A DNA stretch of 52,571 nucleotides from an uncultured Verrucomicrobiota bacterium (GTDB lineage: Bacteria; Verrucomicrobiota; Verrucomicrobiia; Palsa-1439): assembly GCA_903847335.1 (NCBI GenBank), contig CAINDI010000113.1, positions 1 through 52,571 of the forward strand. Direction: 5' to 3'. The position numbers were made by a program, and so were the translations under genes. The notes beneath the pieces are model-generated. The model saw nothing but the letters and a program-made list of their open reading frames with translations, was not told the origin of the DNA and did no database searches. The stretch's first letter is position 1, and every line of letters starts with the position of its first letter. Positions 36,176-43,690 of the stretch are shown piece by piece.

Positions 36176-37615
36176 ATGTTACTTTCTCGACATACTCGAA
36201 TGCCTCGCAGCAAGGTGTATTTAGTGCTGAGCGATAGCGTATTCACTGCGGTGGCAATGTTGATCTCGGTCGTCCTCCGGTTGGGTTACGATAACGGCTT
36301 AGCTTATTTCGATATTCACTGGCGCGCCGTTGTCATCTCGTGGGTTTTCTTTGGGTTGTCGTATTACGTCACCGGATTGTATGACACGGAACGACTGCAT
36401 CAAATCGGTCGTACGCTAATCGGAGTCGTCGTGGCGGTCGGTGCCGGGATGATTTTGATGATGGCGTTTTTCTACGCGACGCTTTCATCGGAGCTGATTG
36501 GCCGTGGAATTTTCGCCGGGTACGGATTGTTTGTTTTTGCAGCGGTCTTGCTGACGCGCTTAATCTATCTCGGTGCTAGCCGGCGTGGAATGATGGCGCA
36601 ACGGTGCTTAATCATTGGCACGGAAGGCGAGGCGCGGAAGGTAATTGAATTGGTGGCCGGTTGCGGCCGCGCGGATATTCGGATTCTGGGTTTAATTCAT
36701 TGCGGCCGCGAACAAGAAAAAGTCGGTAAATTTATCGGTGACTATCCAATTCTCGGCACGCTCGAATCAGTAGAGCGCTTTATCGAACTTTACGATGTTG
36801 AACGTCTGATTATTGCCGCTTCGACAGAATCCGAACCGGACTTGCTGCGCCGGCTGCGCGCCTTCCGGTACCATGGAATGGCATTGGTGGATTTCGTTTC
36901 GCTGTACGAAGAATTGGCGCAGGAAATTCCCATTGATCACATCAACGATGAATGGCTCTTCCACGCCTCGATGAATAATTCGCGTATTCATATTCGCCGC
37001 ATCAAACGCCTGACGGATATTTTGGTGGCAATGTTAGGTTTGGCGCTGACGTGGTGGTTGATGTTGTTGACCGCGTTATTGGTTAAAATTACCTCCAAAG
37101 GTCCGGTCTTGTTCCGGCAGGAACGTCTCGGTCGCGACAGCCGGCCGTTCATGCTCATGAAATTCCGAACGATGCGTGAAGATGCCGAAAGCCTGACCGG
37201 TCCAGTCTGGGCGACTGAAAACGATCCGCGTGTGACTTCGGTTGGCCGGTGGTTCCGCAAATTCCGGCTCGACGAACTACCGCAGCTCTTCAATGTTCTC
37301 CGTGGCGACATGAGCTTGGTCGGTCCGCGTCCGGAGCGCGCCGTCTTCATCAAAAAACTCGCCGAAGAATTGCCGTTCTATTCCGAACGCTTGCTGGTAC
37401 CACCGGGAATTACCGGTTGGGCGCAAGTCATGGCGCCGTACGCCGCCAGTATTGAAGATTCCAGGCGCAAACTTCAGTTTGACCTTTATTACATCAAGCA
37501 CATGTCGCTTTTTCTCGACCTACTGATTTGCATTCGGACTGCTCGCACGATGCTCTTTGGTCGTGAGCGGACGAAACCGGTGTATGCCGGTATCTCGAAT
37601 AATCCACCGGCATAA
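36176..37615 (+). CDS. Polyprenyl glycosylphosphotransferase (exopolysaccharide initiating sugar transferase)
   Basis: Four N-terminal membrane helices and a CoA-binding-like central domain (LIIGTEGEARKVIELV) are followed by a fifth helix and the catalytic bacterial sugar transferase domain: RIKRLTDILVAMLGL, GPVLFRQERLGRDSRPFMLM, KFRTMREDAE, RKFRLDELPQLFNVLRGDMS and LVGPRPERAVF. Such enzymes load the first sugar phosphate onto undecaprenyl phosphate to start polysaccharide assembly. The form resembles those in exosortase/PEP-CTERM gene sets, and a PEP-CTERM protein lies 2.3 kb away. Length 479 residues. The uppS gene on the other side of the intergenic region supplies its lipid carrier. Confidence 0.92.
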   Translation: MLLSRHTRMPRSKVYLVLSDSVFTAVAMLISVVLRLGYDNGLAYFDIHWRAVVISWVFFGLSYYVTGLYDTERLHQIGRTLIGVVVAVGAGMILMMAFFYATLSSELIGRGIFAGYGLFVFAAVLLTRLIYLGASRRGMMAQRCLIIGTEGEARKVIELVAGCGRADIRILGLIHCGREQEKVGKFIGDYPILGTLESVERFIELYDVERLIIAASTESEPDLLRRLRAFRYHGMALVDFVSLYEELAQEIPIDHINDEWLFHASMNNSRIHIRRIKRLTDILVAMLGLALTWWLMLLTALLVKITSKGPVLFRQERLGRDSRPFMLMKFRTMREDAESLTGPVWATENDPRVTSVGRWFRKFRLDELPQLFNVLRGDMSLVGPRPERAVFIKKLAEELPFYSERLLVPPGITGWAQVMAPYAASIEDSRRKLQFDLYYIKHMSLFLDLLICIRTARTMLFGRERTKPVYAGISNNPPA

Positions 37616-37627
37616 TTTTCGATTCCC

Positions 37628-38467
37628 TTGAAAGAATATCTCGACCTCGTCAACTTAGTTTTAGCCAATGGTACGCTCAAAAAGAGCCGCACCGGTATCG
37701 ACACCATTTCCTATTTCGGCGCGCATTACCGGGTGAATCTGGCGAATGGATTTCCGTTGCTCACCACCAAAGAAATCGTCTGGAACTCGTTGCTCCATGA
37801 ATTGCTCTGGTATCTCTCCGGTGAAGACCACATTCGCAATCTCCGGCAACACACCAAAATTTGGGACGCGTGGGCTGACGAAGCCGGTAATCTCGATACC
37901 GCCTATGGCCGGTACTGGCGGCGTTTTCCGCATCCGTACCGGGACAAAGACGGTCACTGGCAAGTCCGGGAAGTTGACCAAATCCAATTTGTTCTCGACA
38001 CACTCCGCACCGAACCGACCAGCCGCCGGATGGTTGTCACCGCGTGGGAACCCGGCAACGCGACAACCAGCAAGTTGCCGCCGTGCCATTACAGCTATGT
38101 TTTCAATGTTCAAGATGGTCGGCTCAATTGCCATCTCACGCAACGCAGCGGCGACATCGCGCTCGGAATTCCATTCAATCTCGCGTGCTACGCCACGCTC
38201 ACACAAATCATTGCCGAACAAGTCGGCCTCGCCGTCGGCTGGTTTAGTCACACTATCGTGGATGCGCACATCTACACCGCCGCCTCCGGTAGTGGCAAAG
38301 AAGAATACGATCATGTCCCCGGTCTGCGTGAACAACTGAAGCGCGTGCCGGGACCGTTGCCCCGGCTGATTATCGCAAAGAAAGCGTTACCGGAACTCAA
38401 GTTTGAAGATTTCAGCATCGAAGGGTACCGGTCGCAGCCGCGCATCAAATTCAAAGTCGCCGTATGA
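37628..38467 (+). CDS. thyA: Thymidylate synthase (ThyA)
   Basis: ThyA methylates dUMP with methylenetetrahydrofolate, producing dTMP and dihydrofolate. The opening KEYLDLVNLVLANG, the folate-site RTG, the catalytic LPPCHYSYVFNV (Cys153), and QRSGDIALGIPFNLACYA are all present. The predicted start is TTG at 37628, aligned to the usual family N-terminus, with no visible ribosome binding site and no nearby ATG that would preserve the conserved start. Length 279 residues. It overlaps folA by four bases, coupling dihydrofolate production to its recycling. Confidence 0.95.
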   Translation: MKEYLDLVNLVLANGTLKKSRTGIDTISYFGAHYRVNLANGFPLLTTKEIVWNSLLHELLWYLSGEDHIRNLRQHTKIWDAWADEAGNLDTAYGRYWRRFPHPYRDKDGHWQVREVDQIQFVLDTLRTEPTSRRMVVTAWEPGNATTSKLPPCHYSYVFNVQDGRLNCHLTQRSGDIALGIPFNLACYATLTQIIAEQVGLAVGWFSHTIVDAHIYTAASGSGKEEYDHVPGLREQLKRVPGPLPRLIIAKKALPELKFEDFSIEGYRSQPRIKFKVAV

Positions 38468-38922
38468 ACATCGCCATCATCGTCGCCATCGCCGAGAATC
38501 TTGTCATCGGCGACGCCGGTAAGATTCCGTGGCATATCAGCGACGACCTCAAACGGTTCAAGCGTCTTACACTCGGCCATCCGATTATCATGGGCCGAAA
38601 AACTTACGACTCACTTGGAAAACCGTTGCCGGGCCGGCGTAATCTTGTGCTCACACGCGGTGCGCCGATTGCCGGTGTCGAATGTTTTTCTAGTCTTGAT
38701 GCCGCGCTGAAAACTTGCCGGGACGAAACTGTTTTCATCATCGGCGGCGCGGAGATTTACCGGCAAGCTTTACCGGTGGCAAATGCGCTGTTCATCACGC
38801 ACGTTCACCAACAAGTCACCGGTGATACACATTTCCCAGAATTCGACCAGCAACGCTGGCGCGAAGTCGCTCGCGAAGACCATCCGGATTATTCGTTTGT
38901 AGATTACCGGTCGCTTGATTAA
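38464..38922 (+). CDS. folA: Dihydrofolate reductase
   Basis: FolA reduces the dihydrofolate made by ThyA back to tetrahydrofolate. Family motifs are AIIVAIAENLVIG, GKIPWHISDDLKRF with the catalytic Asp, IIMGRKTYDSLGKPLPGR and VFIIGGAEIYRQAL. Length is 152 residues. It starts within the thyA stop (ATGA). Its stop overlaps the stop of the convergent gene by four bases. Confidence 0.95.
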   Translation: MNIAIIVAIAENLVIGDAGKIPWHISDDLKRFKRLTLGHPIIMGRKTYDSLGKPLPGRRNLVLTRGAPIAGVECFSSLDAALKTCRDETVFIIGGAEIYRQALPVANALFITHVHQQVTGDTHFPEFDQQRWREVAREDHPDYSFVDYRSLD

Positions 38923-39311
38923 TAGCCGAGATCGAAGGTGTACCGGAGGACGTTGTGGCAATGCACGGAGTCGATGACGGTCTTGCTTTGCCAGCCTTTG
39001 CAGGAGATTGCGCCGGTGACATTTTTGCGGCGTTTCGTGATGGCCTCTTCTAATTCTTTGGTTAGATCAAAGTCGCCACGGATACATTCGCTGTTGGGAC
39101 AATTGAAAAGGAGCACAGATTTGGCGTGTTCAATGTTGACCTCGTATTTGACTTGGCTGTTTTTTGTGACGCCATCGTGGTCGAAATATGCCAACCCAAC
39201 GGTAAGAGATTTCAATTTTTGGAATTGGGTGGCAAGCGATGGTGCGGCCTGAATGCGTTGGCTGGCTTTTTCACGGTGTTCAAAACGGGGACCTACTCTT
39301 TGACGATACAT
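38919..39311 (-). CDS. Conserved Cys/His-rich small protein of unknown function
   Basis: The 130-residue protein resembles, from memory, a conserved hypothetical family in Acidobacteria and Verrucomicrobia. No named domain is recognised. It has an arginine-rich start (MYRQRVGPRFEHREKAS), then FNCPNSECIRGDFDL, SCKGW and HCHNVLRY. The pairs CPNSEC and the later Cys/His residues look like a possible metal site. There is no signal peptide or membrane segment. It is transcribed toward folA and lies beyond the terminator that ends the RRM gene, so it probably has its own promoter, which I could not identify. Confidence 0.75.
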   Translation of the reverse strand: MYRQRVGPRFEHREKASQRIQAAPSLATQFQKLKSLTVGLAYFDHDGVTKNSQVKYEVNIEHAKSVLLFNCPNSECIRGDFDLTKELEEAITKRRKNVTGAISCKGWQSKTVIDSVHCHNVLRYTFDLGY

Positions 39312-39393
39312 ATGGAACCGACCTGTTTACTGGGTTGTCTAGCCAATTTACCACATTTGTGCGGCCTTGTATCTATCAATCCGTACAGAAATA

Positions 39394-39425
39394 AAAAGGG
39401 CATCCCGGTTACAGGATGCCCTTTT
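39394..39425 (-). terminator. Strong intrinsic terminator after the RRM gene
   Basis: A perfect 12-base stem (AAAAGGGCATCC at 39394-39405 against GGATGCCCTTTT at 39414-39425) encloses an eight-base loop. On the minus strand the stem ends in TTTTTAT, so it should stop transcripts from the RRM gene. On the plus strand it is also followed by T residues inside the stem and could act weakly in that direction. Confidence 0.9.
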
Positions 39426-39448
39426 CGGATTATACCGCGAGTCGGTTT

Positions 39449-39769
39449 TTAGTACCGGCGCGAACGATTGTCGTCGCGACGGCCACCGCCACCACCGCCG
39501 AAGTCGCCACGGGGACGTTCTTCACGGGGTTTCGCTTCGTTGACGGTCAACGCGCGACCATCAAGTTCTTTGCCGTTAATATCGGCAATTGCCTTAGTGG
39601 CTTCTTCCTGCGAGCTCATTTCCACAAATCCGAACCCACGGGACTTGTTGGTGAACTTGTCCACGATCAGGTTGCAAGCGGTGACGTTACCGGCCTGTTT
39701 GAACAGGTCGAGAATATCGCCTTCGGTGGTGTTGAACGACAGGTTTCCTACGAATAGCCTGGTAGCCAT
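39449..39769 (-). CDS. RRM RNA-binding protein with Gly/Arg-rich tail
   Basis: A single RNA recognition motif spans about residues 3-82, with RNP2 LFVGNL (5-10) and RNP1 RGFGFVEM (44-51). The tail is short and rich in Gly, Arg and Asp (GGGGGGRRDDNRSRRY). Proteins of this kind are common in cyanobacteria and in Verrucomicrobia/Planctomycetes, often cold-induced and thought to act as RNA chaperones. The gene stands alone, with its own terminator and a long upstream gap, which suits separate regulation. Binding targets are unknown. Confidence 0.92.
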   Translation of the reverse strand: MATRLFVGNLSFNTTEGDILDLFKQAGNVTACNLIVDKFTNKSRGFGFVEMSSQEEATKAIADINGKELDGRALTVNEAKPREERPRGDFGGGGGGRRDDNRSRRY

Positions 39770-39831
39770 TATGTGTATCTTTCTGCTGCGGTTAGGAGGT
39801 CTCAGTGACTGTTCTCGAACTCGAGTTTAGG

Positions 39832-39859
39832 ATCATCACCGAGCAAAATCGTCTGACAA
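39832..39859 (-). promoter_or_regulatory. Candidate promoter of the RRM gene
   Basis: On the minus strand TTGTCA (39854-39859), a 16-base spacer and GATGAT (39832-39837) predict a start near 39825 and a 5' leader of about 55 bases. The leader has no obvious Shine-Dalgarno site before ATG 39769. The rest of the 39770-39937 gap shows nothing else I can name. Confidence 0.35.
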
Positions 39860-39937
39860 TCTACCAATCTCACTGCAACTGCTACTATCTGCGAGCACCT
39901 TCACCATACCCTGCTTTCCTAGAATAGCAACAGAAAG

Positions 39938-40672
39938 TTACGCGAATTTAGTACGCCATTTACGACCGGCGAAACCTAATACCAGTCCGCCGATGCACAA
40001 CAAAAACCCAGTCGAAGGTTCCGGTACGGCGGCGACTGTTGGAGTGTAGGTGTATTGGATATCAATCGTTGCTGCACCTTGCGAGGTCGTTCCCAGCCAG
40101 AAGTTGCCGGGTTTGTTGTGAGTTGTAATGGTATCTGACTCATTCGCTGCGACTTGGAAGTCAGTTTGTCCAAGGCCAATGAATGCCGCTAAAGTCGGCG
40201 CGGTGGTGTAAGTGAAAACCTGCGATTGCGTAGCGTTAACAATTGGAATTGTAGCACCGGAGGTACCGGAGCCATCAGTCGTACCGTCATATTTTGGCAT
40301 AGATGGAATTACCATTCCATTAGTCGCGGCGGAAGTGGCCATGGAAAGATAACTCTGCGCACCTTGAGTAATATCTAGGGTTTGATCCATTGCGTAGTTG
40401 GCTGTAAACGCCGTGGAAGGTTTGGTGAGATTGGTGTTTTCATATTGCCAACCACCCACTAATTCACCGGTGACAGTGATCTGCACGCTTTGTAAGTGAC
40501 CGAGACTTGGATCGAAAAGATTCAAAAGTAAATCTTGGGCGTAAGATGTATCTGTGAGTGAAATCGTGGCGGATTCATCAATGATTGCAGCCGACACGTT
40601 AACCGTGCTGAAGAGTCCTACAAAAAGACCAATCAGTCCCACGGCGATTGCAACATGACGATAGCTTCTCAT
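39938..40672 (-). CDS. PEP-CTERM sorting-domain protein, choice-of-anchor E type
   Basis: The protein has a signal peptide (VAIAVGLIGLFVGLFSTVNVSAA), an extracellular beta-rich region that looks like a choice-of-anchor E domain (LTDTSYAQDLLLNLFDPSLG, VQITVTGELVGGWQYEN), and the C-terminal sorting tag VPEPST-hydrophobic helix-AGRKWRTKF. In this system an exosortase recognises the PEP motif and transfers the protein to the cell surface or matrix together with exopolysaccharide. Length 244 residues. It is rich in Thr/Ser/Asn, and its base composition is less GC-rich than its neighbours. No exosortase gene is in the window. Confidence 0.9.
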   Translation of the reverse strand: MRSYRHVAIAVGLIGLFVGLFSTVNVSAAIIDESATISLTDTSYAQDLLLNLFDPSLGHLQSVQITVTGELVGGWQYENTNLTKPSTAFTANYAMDQTLDITQGAQSYLSMATSAATNGMVIPSMPKYDGTTDGSGTSGATIPIVNATQSQVFTYTTAPTLAAFIGLGQTDFQVAANESDTITTHNKPGNFWLGTTSQGAATIDIQYTYTPTVAAVPEPSTGFLLCIGGLVLGFAGRKWRTKFA

Positions 40673-40804
40673 TCGCGAAGAATAGTGGACGACGAATCAT
40701 GCTCTTCAGGGAGCGGTTGCCATGTGAAATGACAACAATCCAAACATGGGAAGGAATCCAAACGAGGGAAACATCTGCGGGTCATCAAGAACCCATGGCG
40801 GGTT

Positions 40805-40833
40805 CATATAAGAGAAGTGGTGTGAAATGTCAA
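40805..40833 (-). promoter_or_regulatory. Strong candidate promoter of the PEP-CTERM gene
   Basis: On the minus strand a perfect TTGACA (40828-40833), a 17-base spacer and TATATG (40805-40810) predict a start near 40798. The resulting leader is about 125 bases long, much longer than elsewhere here, and contains two GTTTGGATT copies. It may hold post-transcriptional control. Confidence 0.6.
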
Positions 40834-40850
40834 TAACTTGTGAATAACTT

Positions 40851-42683
40851 TTACTTCGCAATCAGTCCAGTTTGCAGCGCCGCCAGAATACCGGCGGCAC
40901 CACCGGGCGACATGAGATATAGCCCAGCCCAGCCTTCTTGCTGAACTCGCTGCACCTGCTCCACGGCAATTTCAAGGCCAACCTTTGCCTGATCGGTCGG
41001 ATTGGATTTAGTGGCTAACCGCTGGAGGATTTTATCCGGCAAAACCACACCGGGCACTTGCGCCACGCGCTGGGCTTGTTCCAAACTCGTCAAAATCATA
41101 ACGCCAATCAAAATCGAATGTTTTGTCCGCAACGATTCCAGCGCCGCCAGCGGTTCCGCGCGAAACGCCGGTTGTGTCATCACATAATCCGCACCGTGAT
41201 CGAGCTTCTGCCGGAGGCGGTCGAGTTCACGTTTGCCATCGACGGCTTCCGGTTCAAAGCCCGCACCAATCGTAAAATGAGTACGCGGGTCAGCCTGTTT
41301 ACCGAGTGGCGCGCCGCCAAAGTCCACACCGGCGTTCAGGCACGAGTTTGTCAATCGCACCAGTGCCACCGAATCTAAATCAAACACTGCCGTCGAGCGC
41401 GGATACGTCGGCGACATCTTCGGCGGGTCGCCGGTGATGAAAAGAACATTATGAATCCGGTTCGCGTGAAATCCAATCAGTCGGCTCTGAATTCCCATCA
41501 GATTCAAATCGCGGCCGGTAAAGTGCGGAATCAACTCCAACCGGTCGCCAATCTGATTCCGAACCAGATGAATGAAATCTCCCGGCGGCATCAACGGAAT
41601 TCCGCGCGAGCCATCGGTGAAATCCACCGCATCCGCCAGACCGCTGTCGGCAAGTTGGCGGATGAAATCAATCTTACCGGCGACCAGTTTCTCATCCGTT
41701 CCGCGCGGCGGCAAAATTTCAACGCTGACGACAAACTTTCCGGCTTTCAATTTTTGAGAGAACCGGCCGTTTGCTGATTTTTCGACATCACCGGCCGGCG
41801 GACGAGTTGATTTTATTTCAACGCCACCGGTGACGCCGGCTTGTCGCGACCGGAGATAATTGTGCATTTCGCGAAGATGTGGCGGGTGCATTTCGCAGCA
41901 ACCACCAATCAATCGCACGCCGCGATCCATCAAGCTCCGCGCCAACCGGCCCATATATTCCGGATTCACTGAACTCATGAACCGGTTGCCGATTCGCTGA
42001 AATCCACCGGCGTTCGGCATCACTACTAGAGGCAACGGCGCATCCGGTACCGCGTCTACAAATGCGCTCGCATCCCACGGCGCACAGCAATTCACGCCCG
42101 CGACCGCTGCGCCGATTTCCGCCATCCGCTGGACAAACGCCGCCGGTAAAATTTCTGGGCTGAATGTCATTTCCGCGATAATCGGCGGTGCGCCCGGTAT
42201 CGACCGGATGAGCGCGATGAGTAATTCCAGTTGTGGTTGCGAGCTAAAAGTTTCCAGCAACAACGCATCAGCACCGGCGGCAATCAAATTTTCGATTTGT
42301 TCCCGGTAACATTCCGCGATGGCGGTGGGTGTGAGTAAAACTCCGGCGGCCGGGCCGATGGAAGCGAGCGTGAAGACCGGTTCCGTCCCGGCGGTGCGCG
42401 CGAGATTCACGCCGGCGCGATTTAATTCTGCCACGCGGTGTTCCATTCCAAACTGCCGCAACTGATGTCGGTTCGCGCCAAAGGTATTAGTTTTGAGACA
42501 GCGTGCGCCGGCGGCGAGATAATCCCGGTGGACGCGACGGATGAGGTCCGGTTGATCGGTGTTGAACGCTTCGTAGACGTGATTCGTCTCGGACAATCGT
42601 CCGGTGAGTTCAAACAAATACGAACCCATCGCGCCGTCAGTGAGCAACGGTTGCGTTTTTAACGTGGTTAAAAAATCCGCCAT
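40851..42683 (-). CDS. Bifunctional homocysteine S-methyltransferase / methylenetetrahydrofolate reductase (YitJ-type)
   Basis: The N-terminal half (to about residue 290) is a homocysteine methyltransferase: LLTDGAMGSYLFE, TNTFGANRHQL and the zinc-binding GGCCEMHPPHL. The C-terminal half (about residues 310-600) is a MetF-type reductase: VVSVEILPPRG, DFTDGSRG, VLFITGDPPKMSPTY, FDLDSVALVRLTN and YVMTQPAF. The fusion produces methyltetrahydrofolate and could use it or another methyl donor to make methionine. The cobalamin-binding domains of MetH are absent. A promoter lies directly before the ATG. A second MTHFR gene sits 5 kb away (47444-49000). Confidence 0.92.
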   Translation of the reverse strand: MADFLTTLKTQPLLTDGAMGSYLFELTGRLSETNHVYEAFNTDQPDLIRRVHRDYLAAGARCLKTNTFGANRHQLRQFGMEHRVAELNRAGVNLARTAGTEPVFTLASIGPAAGVLLTPTAIAECYREQIENLIAAGADALLLETFSSQPQLELLIALIRSIPGAPPIIAEMTFSPEILPAAFVQRMAEIGAAVAGVNCCAPWDASAFVDAVPDAPLPLVVMPNAGGFQRIGNRFMSSVNPEYMGRLARSLMDRGVRLIGGCCEMHPPHLREMHNYLRSRQAGVTGGVEIKSTRPPAGDVEKSANGRFSQKLKAGKFVVSVEILPPRGTDEKLVAGKIDFIRQLADSGLADAVDFTDGSRGIPLMPPGDFIHLVRNQIGDRLELIPHFTGRDLNLMGIQSRLIGFHANRIHNVLFITGDPPKMSPTYPRSTAVFDLDSVALVRLTNSCLNAGVDFGGAPLGKQADPRTHFTIGAGFEPEAVDGKRELDRLRQKLDHGADYVMTQPAFRAEPLAALESLRTKHSILIGVMILTSLEQAQRVAQVPGVVLPDKILQRLATKSNPTDQAKVGLEIAVEQVQRVQQEGWAGLYLMSPGGAAGILAALQTGLIAK

Positions 42684-42691
42684 GCGGCTTC

Positions 42692-42720
42692 TTGATACAA
42701 CAGACCGGCGGCAGAGTCAA
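42692..42720 (-). promoter_or_regulatory. Candidate near-leaderless promoter of the YitJ-type gene
   Basis: On the minus strand TTGACT (42715-42720), a 17-base spacer and TATCAA (42692-42697) end eight bases before ATG 42683, leaving a leader of about two bases. There is no ribosome binding site. Confidence 0.5.
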
Positions 42721-42743
42721 AACCGGTTACGCGCCGCCGGTGA

Positions 42744-43658
42744 TTAGTTTTGTGTGAGTTGATTCGCGTCGAACACAATCGGGAAGTTTTCACCTTCGAC
42801 CACGGCGCCTTTCGGGATCGGCGGCGTGCCCGGCATCAGCGGCTTGTCGGTGTCAGAACGCACATCCGGTCGGATGAAGTTTAGCACCACTCCGCGGCGT
42901 GGGTTGGGCGAAGTATTTGGATATGAGCCGTGCAAAGTGAGGCAATGATGAAACGATGCCTCACCAGCCTTGAGCATCATCGGCACCGGTTTGAATTGCG
43001 CGAGTTGTTCGGGAGACAGCACCTGCTTGATGGCTTCCATATCTTCCATGCCACCGGTGAGCTTGACGGTCGGCAACAGATTCCAGCGGTGCGAACCGGG
43101 AACGACATGGACGCAGCCGTTCTCTAAAGTGGTGTCATCCAGCGCAACGAAACAGGTGATGTGTCCCACCGGTACCGTGCGTGTCCAATACGAATAATCC
43201 TGATGCCATGCCACCACGCCACCGTGCCGGGCGGGTTTGTAGAAAAGCTGGTCGTGCCAGAACCGCACCCGGTTCGTGCCGAGCAATTGACTGAGCGGAA
43301 CCGTCATCTCCGCATTGAACAGCAGGTCGTGAAACGCGTCGTCCACAAACCAAGCACCTTGAAAATAAATCATCTGCTGATTCTTGGTCGCGCCACCGGC
43401 GGCTGCGGTCAATCCAATCAGTTCGCTCCGGCGCGGAAAATCGTCGGCCACCATCTGTTCCAACCGGTCGCGCAAACATTGGAGTTGGCGTTCCTCCAAA
43501 ACTCGAATGCCTTTGAGATAACCATTGGTCTCGTAGAACCGCACTTGTTCCGGCGAGAGGGTGTATTTCGGAATCTCCTCCGACCGAGTAGCTGCCGTGA
43601 ATAATTGGCCCGCTGGCCGATGAATTTTTCGATAATCAATCAGATTGGTCGTGCCCAT
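42744..43658 (-). CDS. Phytanoyl-CoA dioxygenase family (PhyH) Fe(II)/2-oxoglutarate oxygenase
   Basis: The iron-binding facial triad is visible: WHQDYSYW (His152, Asp154) and TLHGSYPN (His243), with the 2-oxoglutarate-binding arginine at PNPRRGVVLNF. GCVHVVPGSHRWN is the usual PhyH segment. Length 304 residues. The family hydroxylates or demethylates many small molecules, and Verrucomicrobia/Lentisphaerae carry many copies. The substrate cannot be read from sequence. It lies 33 bases after the MFS gene at the end of the one-carbon cluster, so a link to C1 release is possible but only inferred. Confidence 0.88.
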   Translation of the reverse strand: MGTTNLIDYRKIHRPAGQLFTAATRSEEIPKYTLSPEQVRFYETNGYLKGIRVLEERQLQCLRDRLEQMVADDFPRRSELIGLTAAAGGATKNQQMIYFQGAWFVDDAFHDLLFNAEMTVPLSQLLGTNRVRFWHDQLFYKPARHGGVVAWHQDYSYWTRTVPVGHITCFVALDDTTLENGCVHVVPGSHRWNLLPTVKLTGGMEDMEAIKQVLSPEQLAQFKPVPMMLKAGEASFHHCLTLHGSYPNTSPNPRRGVVLNFIRPDVRSDTDKPLMPGTPPIPKGAVVEGENFPIVFDANQLTQN

Positions 43659-43690
43659 GCCGGTACCGATACTTCAACCCGAATCGGGAG

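Noticed and set aside
40673-40850. Plus-strand ORF or RNA gene in the gap before the PEP-CTERM gene
   Set aside because: The short ORF has no motif or binding site, and the gap is better explained as promoter and long leader on the minus strand.
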